NCBI GenBank assembly: GCA_026986725.1
Contig: JALSOA010000061.1
Coordinates: 1-40,165, forward strand
DNA from: Acidobacteriota bacterium
GTDB lineage: Bacteria > Acidobacteriota > Holophagae > Thermotomaculales > Thermotomaculaceae
DNA length: 40,165 nucleotides
Direction of reading: 5' to 3'
The notes under the pieces were generated by a model that did no database searches, was not told where the DNA came from, and was given only the letters and a program-made list of their open reading frames with translations. The translations under genes were made by a program, and so were the position numbers. Numbering within the stretch: the first letter of the stretch is position 1; each line of letters opens with the position of its first letter. Below, piece after piece: positions 1-6,809 of this stretch.

Positions 1-25
1 TCAAAATAATAATAATCTTTTTCAT
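1..25 (-). CDS. Start of a leftward gene, truncated by the window edge
   Basis: An ATG lies at 25-23 on the minus strand, preceded at 5-base spacing by a perfect AAGGAGGA ribosome binding site (complement of 31-38). Eight codons are visible, reading M-K-K-I-I-I-I-L, which looks like the start of a signal peptide or membrane anchor. The rest lies outside the window, so the product is unknown. A promoter candidate and a possible operator lie upstream at 59-119. Confidence 0.6.
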
Positions 26-58
26 ATCTTTCCTCCTTCAAATTTTACTTCAAAAAGA

Positions 59-72
59 GGTTGACGCCAACC
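59..72. promoter_or_regulatory. Inverted repeat in the leader of the truncated left-edge gene
   Basis: GGTTG-ACGC-CAACC is a 5-4-5 inverted repeat lying between the predicted transcription start (about 82, minus strand) and the ribosome binding site at 31-38. The sequence TGGCGT recurs in direct orientation on the minus strand, once within this repeat and once at about 80-86. It could be an operator or a small leader hairpin; which protein would bind is unknown. Confidence 0.35.
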
Positions 73-88
73 GGAAATTACGCCACCT

Positions 89-119
89 ATTATCTCTCTC
101 TCTCTCTCTCTTATGTCAA
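89..119 (-). promoter_or_regulatory. Sigma-70-type promoter with a dinucleotide-repeat spacer
   Basis: On the minus strand a perfect TTGACA -35 (complement of 114-119) and a GATAAT -10 (complement of 89-94) flank a 19-base spacer made almost entirely of GA repeats. It points towards the gene starting at 25. A 19-base spacer is longer than the 17-base optimum, and loss of one repeat unit would give exactly 17. Confidence 0.55.
93..111. repeat. CT/GA dinucleotide tract, about 9.5 units
   Basis: Nine consecutive TC units plus one T form a simple sequence repeat, long for a bacterial intergenic dinucleotide tract. It occupies the spacer of the promoter described at 89-119. Tracts of this kind mutate by slipped-strand mispairing. 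Confidence 0.9.
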
Positions 120-172
120 GAGAAAAATTTAAAAAAATAATAAAAAATGATTTGGGTATTATGTGATTGGTG

Positions 173-282
173 TTCAAAATTAATTTTGAATTCTAAATTT
201 TGAATTTTGAATTATAAATTAAATAAAAAGCCTTCCTCAATCCAAAATCTTTAATTCAAAATTCATAATTCATAATCTAAAT
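173..282. repeat. AT-rich heptad repeats in two opposed arms
   Basis: From about 184 to 220 the plus strand reads as successive 7-base units close to TTTTGAA (variants TTCTAAA, TTATAAA). From about 250 to 282 the minus strand reads units close to ATGAATT/TTGAATT. The arms are therefore inverted copies around a less regular centre of about 30 bases and could form a long imperfect AT-rich hairpin. The outer border at 173-190 is a perfect 18-base palindrome. The inner arm begins at the stop codon of nadC (277-279). The rest of 26-276 contains no gene I can support. Confidence 0.7.
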
Positions 283-1098
283 AAGCATTGTCATGTCAAT
301 TATGCCTGCCGAGTGGGTGATGAAGCCTGTTGAGATAAAGTCTATATCAAGGATTTTTAAACTTTTCAGCCTTTCAATGGTTATTCCACCTGAAACCTCA
401 ATGAAGAATGAATGCTGTTTTTTCATTTGACATGCCTTTGCTATCTCATCATTGCTCATATTGTCAAGGAGCACCCCGTCTGCACCTGCTTTGATAGCCT
501 CTTGCAGCTGTTCAAGGTTTTCAACTTCAACCTCAATTTTTATTAAGTGATGTGTGTTCTCCCTGCATAATTTAACTGCCTTTTCTATTGAGCCTGCTGC
601 CTTTATGTGGTTTTCCTTTATTAAAATTCCGTCGTATAGCCCGAATCTGTGATTGTGCCCGCCCCCTTTTTTTACAGCATACTTTTCAAGTGTTCTCATT
701 CCCGGGGTTGTTTTCCTTGTGTCAAGTAGTTTTATTCTGCTTCCTTTAAGTTGTTTTACAAAGTTGTGTGTTACAGTTGAAATTGCAGATAGCCTTTGAA
801 CAAAGTTGAGCAATGTTCTTTCAAGTTTTAGTATTTCAACTGTGCTTCCGCTTAAAGAGTAAATTATCTCTCCCTTTTTTGCGTATTCCCCGTCTTTTTT
901 GAATACTGTGAATTCAACATTTTTGAATATCTTTTTTAATTCTTCAATTACAGGTTTGCCGCATACAATGCAGTTTTCCTTTGTTTTTACCACTGCATTT
1001 GACCTGTGGTTTAAAGGGAAAATGCTTTCGCCTGTTATGTCTCCATGCCCTATGTCTTCTTTTAATGCCAGGCTTACAATCTCTTTGATTCCTTCCAT
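277..1098 (-). CDS. nadC: Quinolinate phosphoribosyltransferase (decarboxylating)
   Basis: This 273-residue protein has the usual NadC length and motifs. It converts quinolinate and PRPP to nicotinate mononucleotide in de novo NAD synthesis, in the cytosol. Visible are the N-terminal ALKEDIGHGDIT segment (11-22), the RTLLNFVQRLSAIST helix (94-108), the DTRKTTPGMR substrate-binding stretch (126-135), GGGHNHRFGLYD (145-156) with KENH, and the barrel segments IEVEVEN, GVLLDNMS and EVSGGIT. An AAGGTGG ribosome binding site precedes the ATG. It is the last gene of a leftward operon, 46 bases after the DUF6765-type gene. Its partner nadB sits elsewhere in the window (13951-15504) and nadA was not seen. 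Assignment is secure. Confidence 0.96.
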   Translation of the reverse strand: MEGIKEIVSLALKEDIGHGDITGESIFPLNHRSNAVVKTKENCIVCGKPVIEELKKIFKNVEFTVFKKDGEYAKKGEIIYSLSGSTVEILKLERTLLNFVQRLSAISTVTHNFVKQLKGSRIKLLDTRKTTPGMRTLEKYAVKKGGGHNHRFGLYDGILIKENHIKAAGSIEKAVKLCRENTHHLIKIEVEVENLEQLQEAIKAGADGVLLDNMSNDEIAKACQMKKQHSFFIEVSGGITIERLKSLKILDIDFISTGFITHSAGIIDMTMLI

Positions 1099-1144
1099 AA
1101 TTCCACCTTAAAAGATTATAGTGTTTTTTGCTTTTTTTTGAAGC

Positions 1145-2140
1145 CTAAAATAGTTGAAGTTCCATTTTTGAAAGTACAGGTTCAAGTATTTCAAGTGCCG
1201 TTTCCTGATGCTCTTTAACTGCAATCTGGAAGTTGTACCAGTTTGAAGAGTAAAAGTTTTTTAAATTAAGGCAGATGAAGTTTTTAACAGGTATTGTTGT
1301 TGATATTTCAATGTTTTCAATTCCCGTTGTTTTTACAGCCTCGTTTAACCATTGCTCTTTTCTGTACGCTGGCATTTCCCCTTCCTGTTTGTAGAGTTTT
1401 AACCTTGTTCTTTTGTAGTAGTCTCCGTGTTTAAACTCTTTGTAATAGCACTTTTTAAGTGTTTCAATTGTTTTTTTAAGAGCTTTTGCTTTCAGTTTGT
1501 TACTTATATTTTTGTTTTGAACTTCCCAGAGGTATTCGAATATTTTTTTTGCAGCAAGGAGAAATCTCTCTGTGTTGTGCACAATGGCGTTTTTTGATAC
1601 AAGCCTTTTGTCTTTCCATATCTTGCCAGGTATGTCAGGGTCTGTTTTTGCATCTGCATGCCCTATGTTTGGCAATAACCTTTCAACCACTCCCTTCATT
1701 CCGTTAAAGCAATCGTAGTAGCCTACAAAGTTTTGATGTGCAAATGAGTCTGCGTAGGTGTGAAGGGCTATCCCGATTCTGTATAGATTTTTTGTGTCAA
1801 TGGCCTTTTTTAAAAGCATTCTCACATTTTTGCTGTCAGGGGTGGTGTTAAGCAGGTGGAGTTTCCCGTCTTTTCTCATTGTTGATTCTGATTGAAAGTC
1901 GCCGGGAAAGAAGTGAAAGCAGGGGTATATCCTCATTAACTCTTTTTTGGGTTTTAGTATGTCCATAGTCTGGCTTATATAGTTTTGAAAGTATTTGTCT
2001 TTTCCCGTTTTTACCCTGCAAACAAAGGTGTTGTCGTCTGTGAATTGTGAGGAATAGGATAGTTTAAAAGCTGATTTTTCGTCAAAGCCTGCGTTTTTTG
2101 CAATTATGTATATTGAGTAATAGTGAAACTCAATATTCAT
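1145..2140 (-). CDS. DUF6765-type conserved protein, putative metal-binding helical domain
   Basis: This 331-residue protein lacks a signal peptide. It begins with a histidine-containing FHYYSIYIIAKNAGFD segment and carries HTYADSFAHQNFVGYYD near residues 127-143, which fits the helical HxxxD/H metal-ligand style of the phospholipase C/S1-P1 nuclease fold. The overall pattern resembles the DUF6765 family, whose function is unknown to me. It lies 11 bases after the dehydratase activator gene and 46 bases before nadC, so it is probably co-transcribed with both. AAAAGGATG serves as the ribosome binding site. The fold suggestion is inference from the histidine/aspartate spacing, and no substrate can be named. 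Confidence 0.65.
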   Translation of the reverse strand: MNIEFHYYSIYIIAKNAGFDEKSAFKLSYSSQFTDDNTFVCRVKTGKDKYFQNYISQTMDILKPKKELMRIYPCFHFFPGDFQSESTMRKDGKLHLLNTTPDSKNVRMLLKKAIDTKNLYRIGIALHTYADSFAHQNFVGYYDCFNGMKGVVERLLPNIGHADAKTDPDIPGKIWKDKRLVSKNAIVHNTERFLLAAKKIFEYLWEVQNKNISNKLKAKALKKTIETLKKCYYKEFKHGDYYKRTRLKLYKQEGEMPAYRKEQWLNEAVKTTGIENIEISTTIPVKNFICLNLKNFYSSNWYNFQIAVKEHQETALEILEPVLSKMELQLF

Positions 2141-2151
2141 TTTGCATCCTT

Positions 2152-2922
2152 TTATATGTTTTGCTCTAAGGATATAATTGCTGCACCATAAGCCCCTATA
2201 AGTTGAGGGTGCTCTGGCATTTTTATTGAATACCCTGTTTCTTCTTCAAGCATTTCTTTTATTGCCCTGTTTTTTGCAACACCCCCCGATAGCATTAAGG
2301 GGGGGGTAAAGGCAACAGAGTTGATCATTCCAACAATCCTTGTAATTAGTCCCCTGTGAAGTCCTTTCAGTATTGAGCCAATCTCTTCCCCGTAAGCAAG
2401 CAGGGATATTATCTCAGATTCCGCAAATACAGTGCAGGTTGAGGATATTTTAACCTCTTTTTCTGATTTTAAAGCAATTTCCCCTATCTTTTCAACAGGA
2501 ATGTCCATTCTTGCAGCAGTGTTTTCAAGAAACCTTCCTGTTCCTGCAGAGCATTTGTCGTTCATTGTAAAGTCAAGCACCCTTCCGTACTTTTCAACCA
2601 CAATTACCTTGCTGTCCTGTCCCCCTATGTCAATCAGGGTGCCTGTTGTGTTCAGTGCATAGTATATCCCCTTTGCATGGCAGGTTATTTCGGTCATACT
2701 CTTTTTTGCCTCTTCAACAAGTTTTCTCCCATAGCCTGTGGATATTATGGGGATATCTTCTCCTTTGAAGCGCTCTTTTACTTTTCCGATAACCTCTTTC
2801 ACCTGCTCTTTTATCCTCGGCTTTGTGTTTTCAATGTGTTTGAAAAGAATTTTCTTGTTTTTGTCAATAACAACAACCTTGACTGTTGTTGAGCCAACAT
2901 CAATTCCCATTGCTTTAACCAT
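2152..2922 (-). CDS. 2-hydroxyacyl-CoA dehydratase activator ATPase (HgdC/BcrAD family)
   Basis: This 256-residue protein matches the activator (archerase) component, a homodimeric ATPase bridging one [4Fe-4S] cluster. It uses ATP to fire single low-potential electrons into the dehydratase. The ASKHA nucleotide-binding motifs are clear: GIDVGSTTVKVVVID (6-20), TLIDIGGQDSKVI, and LSGGVAKN near the C-terminus. The two cluster cysteines sit in NDKCSAGTGRFLE and SSTCTVFAESE. The start codon overlaps the end of the upstream alpha-subunit gene by 8 bases (2915-2922), indicating translational coupling. The same family also serves benzoyl-CoA reductases and double-cubane proteins, but the two dehydratase subunits upstream favour the dehydratase role. 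Confidence 0.92.
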   Translation of the reverse strand: MVKAMGIDVGSTTVKVVVIDKNKKILFKHIENTKPRIKEQVKEVIGKVKERFKGEDIPIISTGYGRKLVEEAKKSMTEITCHAKGIYYALNTTGTLIDIGGQDSKVIVVEKYGRVLDFTMNDKCSAGTGRFLENTAARMDIPVEKIGEIALKSEKEVKISSTCTVFAESEIISLLAYGEEIGSILKGLHRGLITRIVGMINSVAFTPPLMLSGGVAKNRAIKEMLEEETGYSIKMPEHPQLIGAYGAAIISLEQNI

Positions 2923-4252
2923 AACTTACTCCCAACATTTCAAAAAAGGATTCTATCCTTATTGCTATTTGCTCTTCAGAATACGCATTTTCATCATTCT
3001 GGTCTGCCTCCAAAAGCATTGCCGGTATTTTAAATTCTTCGATAAGCCTGTTTCTTTGATCCATCTGTCCCATTGAGTAAGGCTTGCAGGAGCGGTCTGA
3101 GTGGAGAATTACCCCGTCAAGTTTAAACTCCTTTACCATTTTTACCATAGTGTTCAGTTTGTGCCCTGTTCCCCTGTTTAAAATCGGGGATAAGTAAACC
3201 TTTGCAATCACCTCAAACTCGTCTTTTTTTAAGTCCATTAAAGGGGCAAGCTCCCCCCATGCGTAGGTGTAGGTGGATATAGGTATTGAGATGCCTCTTT
3301 CAGCCATTTTGACAGCCAGTTCCCTCATTTTGAACCATATCGGTAGGTTGTCCCAGAGCAACCTTCTTCTTTCCCTTTTTAAAGCCCCCTTTCTCGTATT
3401 AACCTTTGATTTTACCTCTTTGTACATTTCATTGTAGTAATCAACTGTTTCCCTGTCCCCCCTCATTTCAACAATTGGAGCCATAAATACAAACTGATCG
3501 AAAACAGTCAAGGGGGATGGTTTTTCTTTGCATAGGTTAAGGATTTCAAGCCACAACTCTGTTGCATCTTTTGAGAATTTTATAACTTTTTTGAGTTCTT
3601 TTTCTTTTAATGATTTTTTTGCAATTTTTTCGGCAACGGGAAGAAGTGAATGAAGCAATTGTTTTTTTACATATTCAACCTGATGGGGCTCTATTTCATT
3701 GTAAACAAAGGGGGTGTCTATAATTACAAGGGGAATGTTGAGGTGTTTTTCAAGCATTCTGTACCAGTGAAGGACTGTCTGGCATATATTTGAGCATGCA
3801 AGCAAAAGATCCGGTTTTGGCAATTTCCCGGCTGGTGTTCTCCCTGAAAGGAGAGAGCCTATGTCTGTTCTAACATAGGAGCAAACATTGTTTGATAATC
3901 CCTCTTTTTCTGCGGTTTTTATTAAATCCATCTGAACCTTTCTTGCCCCGCAAAGTGCAGCGTGGTTTTCAGGGTATATGAGGAAGAATCCAAGAGCCTT
4001 TAAGATCTCAATTGGTGCTCCCGATGTTACCCATGCAACAGGCTTTACCCCTTCAATGTACCTTCCTTTGAAATAGTGTGAGGAGACAAATTCCTTTGTG
4101 TATGCTGTTATCTTTAAAGGGGGATTTAAAGGGGAGTCTGGATTGAATAGTTTTGCAATCTTTTTTTCGCTTTTTTTTCTTTCAATCCTTAAATACGGTT
4201 TTCCTATAAGGTTTGTCATTAAAGCATACTTCAGCTTTTTTAGAACATTCAT
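2915..4252 (-). CDS. 2-hydroxyacyl-CoA dehydratase, alpha-type subunit (HgdA/FldB-like)
   Basis: At 445 residues this has the length of the larger dehydratase subunit. Family signatures are WVTSGAPIEILKALGF followed by YPENHAALCGARK, and cysteines suited to ligate a [4Fe-4S] cluster in NNVCSYVRTDIG, LLACSNICQTVLHWY and HSDRSCKPYSMGQMD. With the beta-type subunit it would eliminate water from an (R)-2-hydroxyacyl-CoA through a ketyl radical, a step in anaerobic fermentation of amino acids. The substrate (2-hydroxyglutaryl-, lactoyl-, phenyllactyl- or other) cannot be read from sequence, and no CoA-transferase or 2-hydroxyacid dehydrogenase is adjacent. The start overlaps the upstream subunit by 4 bases (ATGA). 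A related benzoyl-CoA-reductase-like role is less likely. Confidence 0.88.
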   Translation of the reverse strand: MNVLKKLKYALMTNLIGKPYLRIERKKSEKKIAKLFNPDSPLNPPLKITAYTKEFVSSHYFKGRYIEGVKPVAWVTSGAPIEILKALGFFLIYPENHAALCGARKVQMDLIKTAEKEGLSNNVCSYVRTDIGSLLSGRTPAGKLPKPDLLLACSNICQTVLHWYRMLEKHLNIPLVIIDTPFVYNEIEPHQVEYVKKQLLHSLLPVAEKIAKKSLKEKELKKVIKFSKDATELWLEILNLCKEKPSPLTVFDQFVFMAPIVEMRGDRETVDYYNEMYKEVKSKVNTRKGALKRERRRLLWDNLPIWFKMRELAVKMAERGISIPISTYTYAWGELAPLMDLKKDEFEVIAKVYLSPILNRGTGHKLNTMVKMVKEFKLDGVILHSDRSCKPYSMGQMDQRNRLIEEFKIPAMLLEADQNDENAYSEEQIAIRIESFFEMLGVSYG

Positions 4253-5364
4253 TTCAATGTCTCCATAAACACTTCAATCCTTGTTATTGTCTGCTGGGAT
4301 AGTTCATCGTTTATATCCGTGTCAATGACTATTGATTTAATTCCCTTTTCACTCAATCCCTTTCTAAGGTGGGGAAGGTAGAAGTACTCCATTTCGCAGA
4401 ATTTTACTATAAAGAAGATAACCCCCTTTGCACCTGTTTTTTCTGTAATGTGAATAAGGTGATTCAGTCTTGCCTCAACGCTGTCTCCCCTTGATGAATC
4501 AGGGGGAGAGTGCACAATTGATTTTGCCATTCTTACAAAGGGATTCTGGCCTTCGGATTTCGGATAAAGCCTTCTCCCTGTTGTTGCAAAATCGTCTCCA
4601 GCAACAAGCCCGTCTTTTTCGTTAATTACATTTAAGATCTCCATTGGCTCAGGTAAAAGCCCCGAGAGTATTACAGGCTTTTTGTTTAATGGAGTGTCAA
4701 TTTTGTAAGTTTTGTAAAACTCTTCTGCTATTTCGATGAAATCCTCTGCCGGAAGGTACTCCTTTGACCTTATTGTTTTATAAAAAGTGTAATCGTCAGT
4801 ATTAAGGTAAGCCCTGTTTTTTATGAGTTTTTTTACCATGGATACTGCTTGTTCTTCAGTTTCAATGTGATGGTTAAGTTCATTTTTATCAGGGGTAGTC
4901 CCTGTTGCTTTTTGTAATTCATTGTAAATTTTTTCAATCTCTTTTGAGAGAAAATCTATGTCAACCTGCCTTCTTCCACGGGGGATGTAAAGGGTAAATG
5001 CTTTCTGTTCTGGTTTTATGAAATCAAGGAATATGCTTCCAAGCCCCTGCAGAGAGTCGCATGTGTGTGGGATGAGGATGTAGTCGCAGACACTTAAATT
5101 GCCTTTAAGGTGAAAGGTTAAAATAGAGTGAACAACCGAGCATATATAGGTTTGAATATGGGATTTGCTTTCAAGTGTGTTCAGTTTTGGGGGCCCCCAC
5201 AGTTCAACAGGGAGTATGTTGAATGCCCTGAAAAGTGCCTTTGGGTAATGGTAAGGGGCAATTGCAGCAATTTGTCCCCCTTCTGCTTTGAATTTTTTTA
5301 TAATCTCTGATCTTTTTTTTAAGTTAATCATTCCTTTTAAATATACCATTGAATGAGCAGCCAT
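4249..5364 (-). CDS. 2-hydroxyacyl-CoA dehydratase, beta-type subunit (HgdB/FldC-like)
   Basis: This 371-residue protein resembles the smaller dehydratase subunit. It shows the N-terminal GGQIAAIAPYHYPKALFRAF region and cysteines in YICSVVHSIL, IPHTCDSLQGLGS and VKFCEMEYFYLPHL that can hold a second [4Fe-4S] cluster. It is the first gene of a five-gene leftward operon and overlaps the next by 4 bases. The start is uncertain: the ATG at 5364 has AAAGGG about 10 bases upstream, whereas the in-frame ATG that begins M-I-N-L-K-K has AAAGGA immediately adjacent, which is too close. I keep the long form; the true protein may lack the first 5-11 residues. A 63-base divergent spacer separates it from the VTT gene. 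Confidence 0.87.
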   Translation of the reverse strand: MAAHSMVYLKGMINLKKRSEIIKKFKAEGGQIAAIAPYHYPKALFRAFNILPVELWGPPKLNTLESKSHIQTYICSVVHSILTFHLKGNLSVCDYILIPHTCDSLQGLGSIFLDFIKPEQKAFTLYIPRGRRQVDIDFLSKEIEKIYNELQKATGTTPDKNELNHHIETEEQAVSMVKKLIKNRAYLNTDDYTFYKTIRSKEYLPAEDFIEIAEEFYKTYKIDTPLNKKPVILSGLLPEPMEILNVINEKDGLVAGDDFATTGRRLYPKSEGQNPFVRMAKSIVHSPPDSSRGDSVEARLNHLIHITEKTGAKGVIFFIVKFCEMEYFYLPHLRKGLSEKGIKSIVIDTDINDELSQQTITRIEVFMETLK

Positions 5365-5385
5365 TCAATATTTGCCCTTTTGTTT

Positions 5386-5413
5386 TTAGTTTTATTTGGA
5401 TAAAATACTTGCT
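5386..5413 (+). promoter_or_regulatory. Possible promoter for the VTT/acylphosphatase pair
   Basis: The divergent spacer contains GGATAAAAT, with a TAAAAT -10 candidate at 5401-5406, about 10 bases ahead of the GAGGAG ribosome binding site of the 5428 gene. The -35 is poor (TTGTTT at 5380-5385, spacer only 15). I could not identify a convincing promoter for the leftward dehydratase operon in the same spacer. Confidence 0.3.
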
Positions 5414-5427
5414 ATTGAGGAGATAAA

Positions 5428-6012
5428 ATGATTAAAAAGTGGAAGGAAAGAATTAGGAAGGCGGCTGATTCAGAGTATGCTCTAATATTTTTATGCCTTA
5501 CTTCATTTGCAGAGAGTTCTTTTTTTATAATTCCCCCCGATAGTTTGTTAACCCCTATGAGCCTGTTTGACCCTGATAAATGGAAAAAGTTTGCTTTTTA
5601 TACAACTGTTTTTTCAGTGCTTGGAGGGGTTTTTGGCTATGGGATAGGTATGTTTTTGTTTGAGCAGGTGGCAAAACCGATAATAGGGTTTTATCACCTC
5701 TGGGATAAATTTGAGTATGTTAAAACCCTTTACTCAAACTATGATTTCCTTGTGGTTTTTGTTGCAGGGCTTACCCCTCTCCCTTACAAGGTTTTTACAA
5801 TTGCAGCAGGGTTGTTTAAAGTGAATGTGCTGGGATTTGTTGTGGCCTCTGTTTTTGGAAGGGGCATCAGGTTTTATCTTGAGGCATTTCTTGTTGCAAG
5901 GTTCGGGGAAAGTGCAATAAAATTTATAGAGAGACACTTTGTCGTTGTGAGTATTTTAATTGCCTTATTTGTTGTTGTTCTGTTTTTTCTTTACACTCAT
6001 TTCTTCAGGTAA
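5428..6012 (+). CDS. YqaA/DedA-like VTT-domain inner-membrane protein
   Basis: This 194-residue protein has four or five hydrophobic segments and the hallmarks of the VTT (SNARE-associated, YqaA) group: an acidic-Ser-Ser segment followed by FFIIPPDSLLTP near residue 31, the re-entrant-loop motif GLTPLPYKVFTIAAG (about 112-126), and the GRGIRFYLEA segment with its conserved arginines. Related DedA-superfamily proteins act in lipid-carrier or phospholipid flipping across the membrane; the substrate of this group is not established. It has a good GAGGAG ribosome binding site and is followed after 5 bases by the acylphosphatase gene, so the two are probably co-transcribed. It is divergent from the dehydratase operon. 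Confidence 0.85.
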   Translation: MIKKWKERIRKAADSEYALIFLCLTSFAESSFFIIPPDSLLTPMSLFDPDKWKKFAFYTTVFSVLGGVFGYGIGMFLFEQVAKPIIGFYHLWDKFEYVKTLYSNYDFLVVFVAGLTPLPYKVFTIAAGLFKVNVLGFVVASVFGRGIRFYLEAFLVARFGESAIKFIERHFVVVSILIALFVVVLFFLYTHFFR

Positions 6013-6017
6013 TAAAT

Positions 6018-6290
6018 ATGAAAAGGCTTTTAGTCAAAATCAGGGGACTGGTTCAGGGGGTTGGATTCAGGTATTTTGCATATAAAAAAGCCATGCTTTT
6101 AGGTGTTAAAGGCTATGTTGTCAATCTCCCTGACGGGAGTGTTCTCGTTGATTGTGAGGGCGATGAAAAGATTTTGAGTCTGTTCCTTGATTATCTTAAG
6201 AAGGGTCCTCCTTATGCCAGGGTGGATGGCCTTGAAGTGGTTGAAAAAGAGCCGGTTTATTACGAAAGTTTTGAGATAAAAAGATATTGA
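6018..6290 (+). CDS. acyP: Acylphosphatase
   Basis: At 90 residues this is a full-length acylphosphatase, a small cytosolic enzyme that hydrolyses carboxyl-phosphate bonds. The phosphate-binding loop GLVQGVGFRYF (10-20) supplies catalytic Arg18, and the second motif GYVVNLPDGSV supplies catalytic Asn36. It also has the usual C-terminal YESFEIKRY strand. It begins 5 bases after the VTT gene and is followed by 126 bases that hold the sigma-54 promoter of the pilus operon. Assignment is secure. Confidence 0.95.
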   Translation: MKRLLVKIRGLVQGVGFRYFAYKKAMLLGVKGYVVNLPDGSVLVDCEGDEKILSLFLDYLKKGPPYARVDGLEVVEKEPVYYESFEIKRY

Positions 6291-6360
6291 CACATTCTAA
6301 TTTTTTGAAGATTTTTATGTAATTTTTACCCAAAATCCTTTTAAAAACCATTTTTTTTCA

Positions 6361-6374
6361 GGCACAAAAATTGC
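6361..6374 (+). promoter_or_regulatory. Sigma-54 (RpoN) promoter of the pilus-tip operon
   Basis: GGCAC-AAAAA-TTGC matches the -24/-12 consensus (TGGCAC-N5-TTGC) at every position except the leading T, with the invariant 10-base spacing between the GG and GC doublets. Transcription would start near 6386, about 30 bases before the pilV start at 6417. Sigma-54 control of pilus genes is known in several phyla and needs an AAA+ enhancer-binding activator, which is not encoded in this window. Confidence 0.75.
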
Positions 6375-6416
6375 AATTAAAAATATGTGTGAAATAGTAA
6401 ATTTTAAGGAGGGTTA

Positions 6417-6809
6417 ATGAAGGGTAACAGAGGTTTTTCAATGATTGAGTTAATGATTGCAGCAGCCATTTTTGCTTTTGGTATGCTTGCAATCGCAGGT
6501 ATGTCTTATACCTCAGTGTACCTTGTTAGTTCATCCAACGGAAGGTTTGCTGCAACAACCATTGCAGAAGAGGTTATTGAACAGGCAAGAAACCATGATC
6601 AATCATGGATACTGAGCAAAAATGGAGAAGAGACATACTTTGACGAAATGGGGAATCAATTGCAGAGCGATACTTCTTCAACGGGGATTGTTTTTACCAG
6701 AAAGATATCAGCGAACTCTTCGGGCAATGGTGTTCTCGTAAGGGTAAAAGTTACCTGGAAGGAAAGGGGGGAGATGAAAAATGTTATACAAAGCGCGCTT
6801 ATTTTCTAA
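6417..6809 (+). CDS. pilV: Type IV minor prepilin, PilV-like
   Basis: This 130-residue protein opens with a class III signal: a short basic leader, then G-FSMIELMIAAAIFAFGMLAI, where PilD-type peptidase would cut after Gly6 and methylate Phe7, with Glu5 of the mature protein present. The hydrophobic helix and the AATTIAEEVIEQAR segment fit PilV, a minor pilin that helps prime the pilus tip complex in the inner membrane and periplasm. It has an excellent AAGGAGGG ribosome binding site and is the first gene of the operon behind the sigma-54 promoter. Its last 29 bases overlap pilW. The specific label PilV rests on position in the pilV-W-X-Y1 order and the helix; family membership as a prepilin is certain. 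Confidence 0.85.
   Translation: MKGNRGFSMIELMIAAAIFAFGMLAIAGMSYTSVYLVSSSNGRFAATTIAEEVIEQARNHDQSWILSKNGEETYFDEMGNQLQSDTSSTGIVFTRKISANSSGNGVLVRVKVTWKERGEMKNVIQSALIF

Noticed and set aside
5397-5414. Possible third sigma-54 promoter, TTGGATAAAATACTTGC, before the VTT gene
   Set aside because: The GG and GC doublets are 11 rather than 10 bases apart and the CAC part of the -24 element is missing.
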